Below the pieces are notes generated by a model that made no database searches, was not told where the DNA came from, and saw only the letters and a program-made list of their open reading frames with translations. From the NCBI GenBank assembly GCA_023430885.1, contig JAEYYH010000001.1, positions 1 through 38,331 on the forward strand: 38,331 nucleotides of DNA, given 5' to 3'. Positions within the stretch are counted from its first letter, which is position 1, and every line of letters begins with the position of its first letter. The DNA comes from Bacillota bacterium. Lineage in GTDB: Bacteria; Bacillota_I; Bacilli_A; RF39; UBA660. The translations under genes and the position numbers were made by a program. Below are positions 17,183 to 24,042 of the stretch, in pieces.

Positions 17183-18594
17183 TGAACGAACCAACGAGAG
17201 AGACGGTCAACGTCTCCGCTGTTACGAACGACATTCAGGTAATCGAAGTTACCGAGGGATTGTATCCCGTCAAAGGTGACAAGGGCGACCCCGGAGAACG
17301 CGGAGAACGCGGGGAGCGCGGCGAGCGCGGTTTGCCCGGTATCGACGGCGTAGGAATTCCCGGTGAGCGCGGACCAGAAGGACCGGCCGGCATAGGTTTG
17401 CCCGGACCAGCAGGCCGCGATGGCATCGACGGTGTCGGTGTCCAAGGGCCACAAGGCGAGCGCGGCGTTGCTGGCCCTGCCGGCCGCGATGGCGAAAGCA
17501 TCGTCGGCCCGCGAGGTGAGAAAGGCGACCCCGGCGAACCCGGCCGCGATGGCGTTGACGCCATCGGAATTCAGGGGCCGCAAGGTATCCCCGGCGAGCG
17601 CGGTGAACGGGGTTTGCCCGGCGAACGCGGTGCTGATGGCGTCGGATTGCCCGGTGAAAAGGGCGAGAAAGGTGACCCCGGGGAGCGCGGGCCGGCCGGC
17701 CCCGCAGCCGTTGTCTCCGTCCCCGGCAGCAGTAGCAGCGACGGCAATTCAATCCTGTATCGCAACACCGCGACCACGCTCGGCGGCAATACCAAAATGC
17801 TCGTCCGCGCAGCAGAAAGCGGCTTTATGCTTGATGGCGTCGTGCTCAAGCCCATGAAGGAAGCCAGCTTCCCCTTCATCCAGACGAACGACCAATATAA
17901 CCTACCTGGGAACCAGACGCTTGGCCTCCATGCTGGCTTTACCAGCACGCGCGAGTGGCAACCCAGCTTCGGCCTCGACACCTATAATCGCGCAATGCCG
18001 CACCTCACATCTGGCACGCCAACCGCAGTGCCGATCGCGAATAACAAGGCTTCGCACGAACCCACGCTCAACTACGTGACGGCGGCAGCGACAGGATCGC
18101 AAGCAGCATGGGTCAGCAGCGCGCCGGTCGTGTCCAGCAATCAAACCGGAACGGGCGGCTTCGTGGTCACGATCCGCGTGAGCATTCGCGATTTCTCACC
18201 CGGCAAGCGTTGGTTCGTCGGCCTGATCGGCAGTCCGAACCTACCCGGCGATTTTAATCCAAGCACCCTGGCCAACATCTTTGGCATCGGTGCTGATGCC
18301 GGTGACAACAACCTCTACACGATGGCTCGCGCTTCAAGCGGCGCAGCCGTGAGGAGCAACACAAATCTACCTGTTGCCTTGAACGGCGAGGCGCAGACAT
18401 TCGTGTTCACCAGCTTCCCCGGTTGGGCTGAACTCAGGTGCGGCTTCCAGAACGGCGGCTACGGCTGGGGTCTGGGGCCAATCGGCTACAGCGGCCTGCT
18501 TTATCCAGCGGCTTGGGTTTCCACAGGCACTTCTGCGATGCCGATCACGCTCAGCATGAACCGTGTTTACGTCCAATATCTGACCAACAACTAA
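17182..18594 (+). CDS. Collagen-like tail fibre
   Basis: 470 aa. After a 30-residue N-terminal segment come about 47 Gly-X-Y triplets (residues about 33-175; for example GERGERGERGERGLPG and GPAGRDG), which form a triple-helical shaft. It is followed by a trimeric beta head (SSSDGNSILYRNTATTLGG ... PITLSMNRVYVQYLTNN), probably the receptor-binding tip. DNA in the shaft is a run of near-identical codons for Gly-Glu-Arg and Gly-Pro-Ala, prone to slippage, so repeat number may vary between strains. Start by TAATG coupling to the upstream gene. Confidence 0.75.
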   Translation: MNEPTRETVNVSAVTNDIQVIEVTEGLYPVKGDKGDPGERGERGERGERGLPGIDGVGIPGERGPEGPAGIGLPGPAGRDGIDGVGVQGPQGERGVAGPAGRDGESIVGPRGEKGDPGEPGRDGVDAIGIQGPQGIPGERGERGLPGERGADGVGLPGEKGEKGDPGERGPAGPAAVVSVPGSSSSDGNSILYRNTATTLGGNTKMLVRAAESGFMLDGVVLKPMKEASFPFIQTNDQYNLPGNQTLGLHAGFTSTREWQPSFGLDTYNRAMPHLTSGTPTAVPIANNKASHEPTLNYVTAAATGSQAAWVSSAPVVSSNQTGTGGFVVTIRVSIRDFSPGKRWFVGLIGSPNLPGDFNPSTLANIFGIGADAGDNNLYTMARASSGAAVRSNTNLPVALNGEAQTFVFTSFPGWAELRCGFQNGGYGWGLGPIGYSGLLYPAAWVSTGTSAMPITLSMNRVYVQYLTNN

Positions 18595-18600
18595 GAAAGG

Positions 18601-18621
18601 GAGACGGATTGCGCGTCTTTT
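18601..18621 (+). terminator. Weak intrinsic terminator or attenuator
   Basis: Stem AGACG (18602-18606)/CGTCT (18614-18618) followed by TTTT, lying between the fibre stop codon and the first small membrane protein gene. The stem is short, so read-through to the lysis genes is likely. Confidence 0.35.
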
Positions 18622-18629
18622 GGTGAAAC

Positions 18630-18845
18630 ATGGAAGAGAACGAGACGGTCGAAAAGACCGCGAAGACTGAACGCGCGCACGGGGGCTTCATCAAGTTCGT
18701 TAGCAAGCACGGTTGGGATTTCGCTAAGCGCGCTTGGCGCTTGGATGCCGTGCAGAGCGCCGCACTCACATGGGCGATCCGAGTGTCGCCAATCGGCGGT
18801 GCGATCATCTTTGGCATCATCGACAGCTACATGGGGGGATCGTGA
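18630..18845 (+). CDS. Small membrane protein, holin candidate
   Basis: 71 aa with a charged N-terminus (MEENETVEKTAKTERAHGGF) and one hydrophobic segment at the C-terminus (ALTWAIRVSPIGGAIIFGII). It sits after the fibre genes, where many siphophages keep lysis genes, and its TGA overlaps the ATG of another tiny membrane protein. Together these suggest a holin/antiholin pair, though the endolysin of this phage is about 8 kb away. It could also be a tail-associated membrane peptide. Confidence 0.5.
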   Translation: MEENETVEKTAKTERAHGGFIKFVSKHGWDFAKRAWRLDAVQSAALTWAIRVSPIGGAIIFGIIDSYMGGS

Positions 18846-19021
18846 TGGAGAACCATCTCGATCACGCCAAGACGCTTGGCGACCTGCTCTCTGGCGCCGT
18901 CGCGTTGGGCACGCTCGCTCAGTATCTGCCACAGGTCGCTGCCGCAGCATCGTTGCTTTGGTCCGTTATCCGCATCGGAGAGTGGGCGGCGCTAAGGCTA
19001 TCGCAGCGTCGAAAGGGCTAG
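18845..19021 (+). CDS. Second small membrane protein, holin-pair candidate
   Basis: 58 aa, starting at the ATG inside TGATG at 18843-18847. It has one or two hydrophobic stretches (LLSGAVALGTLAQYLPQVAAAASLLWSVI) and a basic C-terminal tail (RLSQRRKG). This is the usual layout of class II/III holins. A longer frame upstream lies inside the previous gene and is not used. It is paired with the preceding 71-aa protein by translational coupling. Confidence 0.5.
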   Translation: MENHLDHAKTLGDLLSGAVALGTLAQYLPQVAAAASLLWSVIRIGEWAALRLSQRRKG

Positions 19022-19234
19022 CGGGTATTTGGACATGACGGGTAGCGGGCGCGCCTCGACAATTTACCTAGCCGACCTTCTCGGCAACCAGAGTTAGAGG
19101 TTGCCACGCAGCAGACAGTGATGCGCCCTGGTGACGAAGGCCGACGCGTTCTTCTCGACCGTTGTTCGTCTTTCCAAATTCGGTGACCTGATCGCTTCCT
19201 ATCGCCTTACTTGGCCAGTGTGATCGGACCTGTA

Positions 19235-19678
19235 TCAATGCGCCCATCGTTGCTCCAAGTTCGGTGAAATAATCAGGCTTGAGGGCCTGGGCATGCTTGG
19301 CGGCGGATCAAACACACCATCGGCAAGATACTTTAGCGCGCTTACCACACCCGCATGGGAGAACGGCTTAGCTATAATGCCATGTGCTCCGCTGAAGTCC
19401 TCCGGTATCTTTGACACGTTCGCGGTGACGAAGACTATCAGTGACTTAGGCCATCGCCGCTGTATCACCTCGCAGACGTCTAACCCGCTCGACCCTTGAG
19501 CCAAGTGCATGTCAACCAGAGCGAGTTGTGGATCGATATTAGCCGGCAAGCCTTCAACGTCTCGCAGACTTGCCGCTTCGGCGAGAACATGATGCCCGCA
19601 GTCCTCGACCATGGCCTCTATGTCCATGACGAGGAGCATTTCATCTTCAACAATCAGGACGTTCATAGAGTTCGTCAT
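19235..19678 (-). CDS. Receiver-only response regulator, partner of the LOV kinase
   Basis: 147 aa, starting at the ATG that overlaps the kinase stop codon (AATGA), so I reject the longer extension into the kinase gene. It is a single CheY-like receiver: acidic pair in VLIVEDEMLLV, phosphoacceptor Asp56 in LALVDMHLA, Thr85 in VFVTAN, Lys104 in IIAKPF. No DNA-binding output domain follows. Single-domain receivers paired with HisKA_2/HWE kinases in alphaproteobacteria usually feed phosphate into the general stress response (PhyR-EcfG) or act by protein contact; that is family knowledge, not seen here. Confidence 0.85.
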   Translation of the reverse strand: MTNSMNVLIVEDEMLLVMDIEAMVEDCGHHVLAEAASLRDVEGLPANIDPQLALVDMHLAQGSSGLDVCEVIQRRWPKSLIVFVTANVSKIPEDFSGAHGIIAKPFSHAGVVSALKYLADGVFDPPPSMPRPSSLIISPNLEQRWAH

Positions 19679-20781
19679 TCGGCGTCCTCCATCAACGGGA
19701 AAGTGATGGTAACGCACGTTCCTGGCGAATTGTCGGTCCAAATTGCTTCAGCGCCCGATTGGCGGGCCAGCCTCGTGATTAGTGACGTGCCGATGCTCTT
19801 CGTTCGCTTTGATGAAGGCATTCCCGGCCCATCATCACAAATCTGGATCTTGCCTTGGCCTGGCTCCCGCTCAACGATCAGCGTTAGCTCTCCAGCACGA
19901 CCATCGGGAAATGCGTGCTTAATGGCGTTGGTAAGGATCTCGTTCAGTATCAGACCAAGCGAAGACGCAGAGGTTGAAGCCACATGCAGCGATCTGGCCT
20001 TGAGGATCAGCCTTATGTCGTTCCGGCCACTCGACAAGACTACATCTTTACAAAGGCTCTCTGCGAACAGGCCAATGTCGAAGCGGCCGATATCGGACGA
20101 CTGATAAAGCTGACGGTGAACCACAGCTAAAGCGTCAACGCGCTCCAACATGGTGTCGAGCTTCCCAGCTACGGCGGGATCGTCGATGGTTCTAACCTGC
20201 AATCGGAGCAGCGAGCCGATCATAGTCAGATTGTTTTTAACTCGATGATCGACTTCGTGAAGCAGGATCGTTTTCGCTTCCAAAGCCGCGCGAAGATCAG
20301 CAGTTCGCCGTTCTACTTCTTGCTCTACAAGCTCCTTCTGCTCGCTGACGACACGCTGAGCCTTGACACGATCCGTCACATCCAATTGCGATGCAAAAAA
20401 GAAGCGGATCACTCCGTCGCTATCGCGCACGGGACTGAGATACAAAGCGTTCCAAAATGTGGAGCCGTCCTTGCGATAGTTCAACAGGTCAACAGCTACG
20501 TCATGACCGGCTTCGATAGCTTCGCGGACCTCCGCGACACTTCCTTCGTCAGTGTCCGGCCCTTGTAAAAATCTGCAATTCCGCCCGACAATCTCTTCAC
20601 GCGAGTAGCCGGTGAGCGTCTGGAACGCGACGTTGCAGAAGACGATCGGGTTGTCTGGCTTGGATGGATCGGTAATCACCATCGGCATACGGGTTGCGCG
20701 CACTGCCGCCGCAAACGGGTCGCCCTGGCCATGCTCGTAAGCGAGCGCATCCGTCAGGTGCCAGTTGTCAGCTTGTTTCAT
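19675..20781 (-). CDS. LOV-domain (blue-light) sensor histidine kinase
   Basis: 368 aa, soluble. Residues about 22-135 are a LOV domain with the flavin-cysteinyl motif GRNCRFLQG (Cys69), so it should bind FMN and form a light-driven adduct. A helical linker (QKELVEQEVERRTADLRAAL) leads to a HisKA_2-type dimerisation domain with phosphoacceptor His179 in LHEVDHRVKNNL. The C-terminal HATPase has N-box EILTNAIKHAF and G1 box DDGPGM. The output is the receiver-only protein translated from the overlapping downstream start. The pair lies between phage fibre/lysis genes and the phage DpdA region, which is unusual for a light-sensing system. Confidence 0.9.
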   Translation of the reverse strand: MKQADNWHLTDALAYEHGQGDPFAAAVRATRMPMVITDPSKPDNPIVFCNVAFQTLTGYSREEIVGRNCRFLQGPDTDEGSVAEVREAIEAGHDVAVDLLNYRKDGSTFWNALYLSPVRDSDGVIRFFFASQLDVTDRVKAQRVVSEQKELVEQEVERRTADLRAALEAKTILLHEVDHRVKNNLTMIGSLLRLQVRTIDDPAVAGKLDTMLERVDALAVVHRQLYQSSDIGRFDIGLFAESLCKDVVLSSGRNDIRLILKARSLHVASTSASSLGLILNEILTNAIKHAFPDGRAGELTLIVEREPGQGKIQICDDGPGMPSSKRTKSIGTSLITRLARQSGAEAIWTDNSPGTCVTITFPLMEDAE

Positions 20782-20822
20782 GCGCCCCTCGGTGAATGCC
20801 GGAGGGCCTCACTTTTCATCAT

Positions 20823-20847
20823 AATGACAGAAACATAGATAAGTTCC
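20823..20847 (-). promoter_or_regulatory. EcfG-like (general stress) promoter candidate for LOV kinase
   Basis: On the minus strand GGAAC (20847-20843) and CATT (20826-20823) are 16 bases apart, about 40 bases before the kinase ATG. The EcfG consensus is GGAAC with a -10 CGTT at 16-17 spacing, so three of four -10 bases match. Confidence 0.35.
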
Positions 20848-20953
20848 TGGCGCCCAGCACGACGCCGTGCTGCTCACGGGTGACGTGGCTGCAATTTGTG
20901 CGAGGCAACTCACCACGGCGCAACAGATCACCGCACGGTCCAAATGCGACAGA

Positions 20954-21160
20954 TTAAGTAGGTTCCATTCCTGCGAGGCTGGCTCCGGAGGCCAGCTTGG
21001 CTGCTCGACTTCTTTCCGTGCGCTCGGCCTGAAGCGCCATCGCGTCCCACTTCAGCGCCGCAGCTTCATAGCGGTCACGGACATTGGCGAGCGGGCTGTC
21101 ACCGTATGTGGCGCGCAGAGCAGCCGCGCGAACGCGACATTCAGCGGAGGTATCGGACAA
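20954..21160 (-). CDS. Small helical protein, unknown (sphingomonad type)
   Basis: A 68-aa Ala/Arg-rich, fully helical protein (CRVRAAALRATYGDSPLANVR, YEAAALKWDAMALQAERTE). It begins at TTG with an AGGGGAT ribosome site about 8 bases upstream. Proteins with this composition (a MADxA-like helical pair near light- or stress-response genes) seem common in sphingomonads, but I know no function. It points the same way as the LOV kinase and may be its upstream companion. Confidence 0.6.
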   Translation of the reverse strand: MSDTSAECRVRAAALRATYGDSPLANVRDRYEAAALKWDAMALQAERTERSRAAKLASGASLAGMEPT

Positions 21161-21265
21161 TGTAGATCCCCTTTCGACGTCTCAACGCTCGAAAGGTCGT
21201 GTCGGCACCGTATCTATTCTCACTGTAGCTTCAATCAGTGCGGCAGCTTCGCTAAGGGCGCGCTT

Positions 21266-21472
21266 ATGGGTCAGAGACAACCGATCAACAAAGGCGCTGA
21301 CATCGCGAGGCCGCTACGTGGCGAAGCACGGATCGAAACGAAGCAAATCAATGTGCGGCTGACCAAAGACGAGTTGGGCCAGATCGACGCCTTCATCGCA
21401 TCGTCGGGTCCGCCCTTCACGTCGCGCCCTGAGGCGATCCGGCGCTTGATCAGCCGCGCACTTAATTCCTGA
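21266..21472 (+). CDS. Ribbon-helix-helix DNA-binding protein (CopG/Arc type)
   Basis: 68 aa; residues about 25-65 (INVRLTKDELGQIDAFIASSG ... SRPEAIRRLISRAL) fit a ribbon-helix-helix fold: one beta strand with alternating residues, then two helices. The N-terminal 20 residues are basic and probably flexible. Start chosen at the ATG with AAGGG 8 bases upstream; the longer frame before it lacks support. It lies just left of the 11-bp repeat array at 21682-21747 and could be the protein that binds it or its own upstream operator. A phage regulatory role is inferred. Confidence 0.7.
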   Translation: MGQRQPINKGADIARPLRGEARIETKQINVRLTKDELGQIDAFIASSGPPFTSRPEAIRRLISRALNS

Positions 21473-21565
21473 CCCAACTTCTCCTTCCTTGTCCTGGCGG
21501 AGTTGAAGACGAAGCCAGGCAAGGCGAATGGTCTAGTTCTGGACTGAAGGACCGAACGGACCTGG

Positions 21566-21607
21566 GGCGAGCGACGCGCAGAGCATCAAGCGTCGGCGTC
21601 GCTCGCC
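21566..21607. repeat. 12-bp perfect inverted repeat
   Basis: GGCGAGCGACGC (21566-21577) and GCGTCGCTCGCC (21596-21607) are perfect inverses 18 bases apart, followed by AT-rich sequence. This may be the terminator of the ribbon-helix-helix gene or part of a replication/regulatory site. Confidence 0.7.
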
Positions 21608-21637
21608 TATTCTATATTACTCTATTCTATACTATAG
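21607..21637. repeat. AT-rich direct repeat, candidate unwinding element
   Basis: CTATTCTATA occurs at 21607-21616 and 21622-21631 (15-bp period), inside the most AT-rich stretch of the neighbourhood, and is followed by CTATAG. It lies next to the 11-bp iteron-like array. Confidence 0.55.
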
Positions 21638-21681
21638 AGCGTCAAAACTCGCTCCAGACTGCGGGTTCTAGGGCCATTTTT

Positions 21682-21747
21682 CCACTGAATGCCCACTGAG
21701 TTGCCACTAAAGGCCCACTGAGTGACCACTAAACGCCCACTGAATGG
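21682..21747. repeat. Six tandem 11-bp repeats (CCACTRANNNN), iteron-like array
   Basis: Six head-to-tail units begin at 21682, 21693, 21704, 21715, 21726 and 21737, with core CCACTGA (four copies) or CCACTAA (two) and a variable 4-base tail. The period of 11 bp places every core on one helical face, as in iterons or cooperative operators. The units are not in a reading frame of a real gene. Further CCACTGA cores in both orientations lie in the hairpin at 21759-21784. Confidence 0.8.
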
Positions 21748-21758
21748 GGCTGCCAAAC

Positions 21759-21784
21759 CAATCAGTGGCTTCTGCCACTGATTG
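21759..21784 (-). terminator. 11-bp hairpin carrying the same core as the tandem array
   Basis: CAATCAGTGGC (21759-21769) pairs perfectly with GCCACTGATTG (21774-21784), loop TTCT. It contains the stop codon of the minus-strand gene ending at 21762 and the CCACTGA core in both orientations. It could work as terminator or as a binding site. Confidence 0.6.
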
Positions 21785-22397
21785 AGTAACCGGCATGAAC
21801 CTCTGCCATATGGCTCTCTGACCACGTGTTCGACGGGAAACGCTTCTCGTGCGGGAAACGAGCCATGATATCATCCAGAACAGGATTCGGCATCGGCGGC
21901 TGCTCAGGCTCGATTTCTGGAATTTCCTTAACCTCTTCAGCCTGAACCGAGTTGGGATCGAACGCGGCGATGTGCGCCTGGAACGCACCCAATAGGTCTG
22001 TGTCGGTCCAATCGAGCGTGTCGAGCTTCCTGATCACAGCTTCCATAAGGCACTGGTTGATCGTGCTGCGCTGACGGGTCACTCGGGTGAACCGCTCCAT
22101 CCGCTTGAACTTGCGCTCGTCCTCCAGCTGCTTACGCGTCAGGGCGATCTCGTCAGACCACGTGAACTTGGCTTTGCCGCTGACGCGCTTACGGATGGTG
22201 TCGATGAAGTTGGTAGCCTGACGCTGAGATAGCGGCTTGCCCGCCATGAGCACATCCAGCCAGGACAGAGCGCGCTTGAACGTCTCGTCGTTCGTGAAGG
22301 CGTTGTTGTCGATGTCAGCCTCGCAGCTCTCCAGAATGCTGCGGAGCAGGGGCAACCAGCGAGGGCTTTGGACGCGATTAGTCGATGGGGTAGGCAT
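21762..22397 (-). CDS. Phage protein of unknown function
   Basis: 211 aa, starting at the ATG at 22397 with Shine-Dalgarno GGAGAG; an upstream in-frame ATG at 22445 lies inside a 5' hairpin and lacks a ribosome site. The N-terminal half is helical (RWLPLLRSILESCEADIDN, FKRALSWLDVLMAGKPLSQRQATNFIDTI). A basic stretch follows (RKQLEDERKFKRMERFTRVTRQR), and then an acidic, proline-rich linker (EEVKEIPEIEPEQPPMP). This could be a DNA-binding or replication accessory protein. It lies downstream of the DpdA gene on the same strand and carries the array at its 3' end. I do not recognise it. Confidence 0.65.
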   Translation of the reverse strand: MPTPSTNRVQSPRWLPLLRSILESCEADIDNNAFTNDETFKRALSWLDVLMAGKPLSQRQATNFIDTIRKRVSGKAKFTWSDEIALTRKQLEDERKFKRMERFTRVTRQRSTINQCLMEAVIRKLDTLDWTDTDLLGAFQAHIAAFDPNSVQAEEVKEIPEIEPEQPPMPNPVLDDIMARFPHEKRFPSNTWSESHMAEVHAGYSISGRSH

Positions 22398-22412
22398 TTG
22401 AACTCTCCAGAT

Positions 22413-22464
22413 GAAAGAACCTGTCTGTGCAGGCTCGAATTGCACAGACAGGCCTAGTTCTTTC
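22413..22464 (-). promoter_or_regulatory. Long hairpin in the leader of the 211-aa gene
   Basis: Arms GAAAGAAC (22413-22420) plus CTGTCTGTGCA (22421-22431) pair with TGCACAGACAG (22441-22451) and GTTCTTTC (22457-22464): 19 bp with one 5-nt bulge and a 9-nt loop. It ends about 5 bases before the Shine-Dalgarno, so it could control translation or be an operator. Confidence 0.6.
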
Positions 22465-22510
22465 GTTCTCGGAGAAAGGCAGGGGGCTTGCTGTCATAGA
22501 CGACAGCGTT

Positions 22511-22538
22511 TCGAGCCCTGCGCCTACGCTCGTATTTA
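22511..22538 (-). promoter_or_regulatory. ATAAATA box with hairpin, minus strand
   Basis: Minus-strand ATAAATA (22538-22532) is followed at once by a hairpin with arms CGAGC (22531-22527)/GCTCG (22515-22511). This is the same order as the plus-strand leader elements and points toward the 211-aa gene. Confidence 0.5.
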
Positions 22539-22603
22539 TGCAGCCAGCATCAAAACCGCGTCACTATTCATATATACCTATCTGTCTTGTCCCGCGCCCA
22601 GCA

Positions 22604-23986
22604 CTACGCGGCGGCGAGCTTCTTAGCGGTGTTGGGCTTTGGCCAGTCATCGAGCCAGCCCCGACCCCAGACGCGAGCGGTGGCCGCGCCGTTCGGCATG
22701 GCAAACAGCTGGCGAACGCCTTCCACCTTCGCACTAACGGACACCGGCGACAGAAGCGGATCATAGACGAACGGCGTTTCTTCGAAGAAGTTGTCCTGCA
22801 CGTCCGTATGAGCCTGCACCAGCGCCTGAGTGTTATGCAGGATGCCCAGATACTGCGCTGACATTCGGCCTAGCCCCTTAGGGTCCAGATCAGCAAGCGT
22901 GAGACGCTGGCTCACGATGGTGTCAGCCAAGCCCCGGCGTCGAGCGTCACCGTCCATGCGATCCTGAAGCACCTCATCGAGCACCGTGTTGAGCGGCCGC
23001 GTGTCACCGGGAAACTGCTTGAACAGCTTCTTCGCGGGAATGGTCTGGGTGGTCCACCCGTGCGAGGAAATGGTGTGCCCCAACACGATCTGGTCGTTCA
23101 CCGCTGCCGTGGTCGCACTCGCCGCGTCATAGCTGATCTGGAACTCAGGGCAGCCGAGCTTCCGCACCTCCTGTTGGATCGCGCTCAGCACGCATCCCAT
23201 CTCCAGCTTGGCGGTGCCCAGAACGTGTAGCCAGCCGACGTTCTTCAGGATGCCGTCATGGTGCATGTCGAGCAGCCGAGCGACGACCATGCTGGGGCGA
23301 CTTTGGTGTGATGCCGCGAACGCCCAGCCTTCAAACGGGTAGTGCTTTACGGCTTCATACCAGTGCTTGCTCTCCGCATGGTTGCGGCCCTGAAGCACGT
23401 TCAGCAGCCGCGTTTTTCCCGGCACTCGCTCCGCGACGAAGCGATCGTTGTTGGTCAGCGTCATGGTCAGGCAGGCGTGATAGCCCTCGCTGAGACCTGA
23501 AGCGCGGGCCATGCTGGCCAGATCAACGCCGTCCGCATTCAGCTGATCAACCCACTTGTCGATACGCCCGTTGTTGTCGGTGCCGGTGGGAAAGTCCAAG
23601 CCCATCGACCAATCGGCCATGTGCTCAAGCCAGTTGAGCATGAGCGGCGGCGTGTCGTCGGTATATTCAAAGCCCGCTGCACCGCTCGCTATCTGGTAGC
23701 CGCCGCTGTCTCCCAGAACGATCGTCGCGTTACGATCGCGCGCCATTACGATATCCGGCTTGGGCGCGTTCATCGTCTTCGGGTTCGCCTGACCCGCGCT
23801 GAACAGCGTGAACGGATAGTGCCAGGGCGCGGCGGGATCGAGGTAGTTCATCGCGGCCGGAGACAGGACGGCGGGCGGAATGTGCGCCCACTGCGCTTTT
23901 GCGGCTTCGCTGATCAACGCCGTGCTGATCGCTGGGAAGAAGAGCGCCCGGTTGCGCGCCAGCCACTCCCGCTTGGTCATTTGCAT
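22604..23986 (-). CDS. dpdA: DpdA-like DNA 7-deazaguanine transglycosylase (TGT family)
   Basis: 460 aa with the TIM-barrel signature of tRNA-guanine transglycosylases: GDSGGYQIASG at residues 92-102 (DSGGFQ in TGT), GLDFPTGTD around Asp131, NVLQGRNHAESKHWY at 196-210 (the 'VQGG' loop), FEGWAFAASH, LHVLGTAKLE, and a possible nucleophile loop ISYDAASATTAAVN. The Zn-binding CxC...C...H tail of bacterial tRNA enzymes is absent. Both features fit phage DpdA, which swaps guanine in DNA for preQ0 or a derivative and protects against restriction. No preQ0 synthesis genes are in the window, so precursor would come from the host. Start may also be 23980. Confidence 0.65.
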   Translation of the reverse strand: MQMTKREWLARNRALFFPAISTALISEAAKAQWAHIPPAVLSPAAMNYLDPAAPWHYPFTLFSAGQANPKTMNAPKPDIVMARDRNATIVLGDSGGYQIASGAAGFEYTDDTPPLMLNWLEHMADWSMGLDFPTGTDNNGRIDKWVDQLNADGVDLASMARASGLSEGYHACLTMTLTNNDRFVAERVPGKTRLLNVLQGRNHAESKHWYEAVKHYPFEGWAFAASHQSRPSMVVARLLDMHHDGILKNVGWLHVLGTAKLEMGCVLSAIQQEVRKLGCPEFQISYDAASATTAAVNDQIVLGHTISSHGWTTQTIPAKKLFKQFPGDTRPLNTVLDEVLQDRMDGDARRRGLADTIVSQRLTLADLDPKGLGRMSAQYLGILHNTQALVQAHTDVQDNFFEETPFVYDPLLSPVSVSAKVEGVRQLFAMPNGAATARVWGRGWLDDWPKPNTAKKLAAA

Positions 23987-24002
23987 CTCAGAAACTCTTT
24001 AG

Positions 24003-24037
24003 CCGCTAAAAAATCTGGCGAAGCCAATAGCGGGGGT
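24003..24037 (+). promoter_or_regulatory. Leader element (relaxed box) before the 527-aa gene
   Basis: The outer stem is CCGCTA (24003-24008)/TAGCGG (24028-24033), with an A-rich strand AAAAAATC, then an inner TGGC (24016-24019)/GCCA (24023-24026) hairpin with loop GAA. The closing arm runs into GGGGGT before the GTG start at 24043. The architecture equals the 12948 copy although the box is CTAAAAA. Confidence 0.55.
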
Positions 24038-24042
24038 AAATT

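Noticed and set aside
17235..17752. Minus-strand frames with Pro/Arg/Ser repeats
   Set aside because: Mirror image of the collagen Gly-X-Y codons on the plus strand.
19022..19234. Possible small gene between the membrane peptides and the receiver gene
   Set aside because: No frame with a start signal; no repeat or terminator that I can support.
21682..21747. CRISPR-like tandem repeats
   Set aside because: Units are 11 bp, contiguous and without spacers; this is an iteron- or operator-type array.
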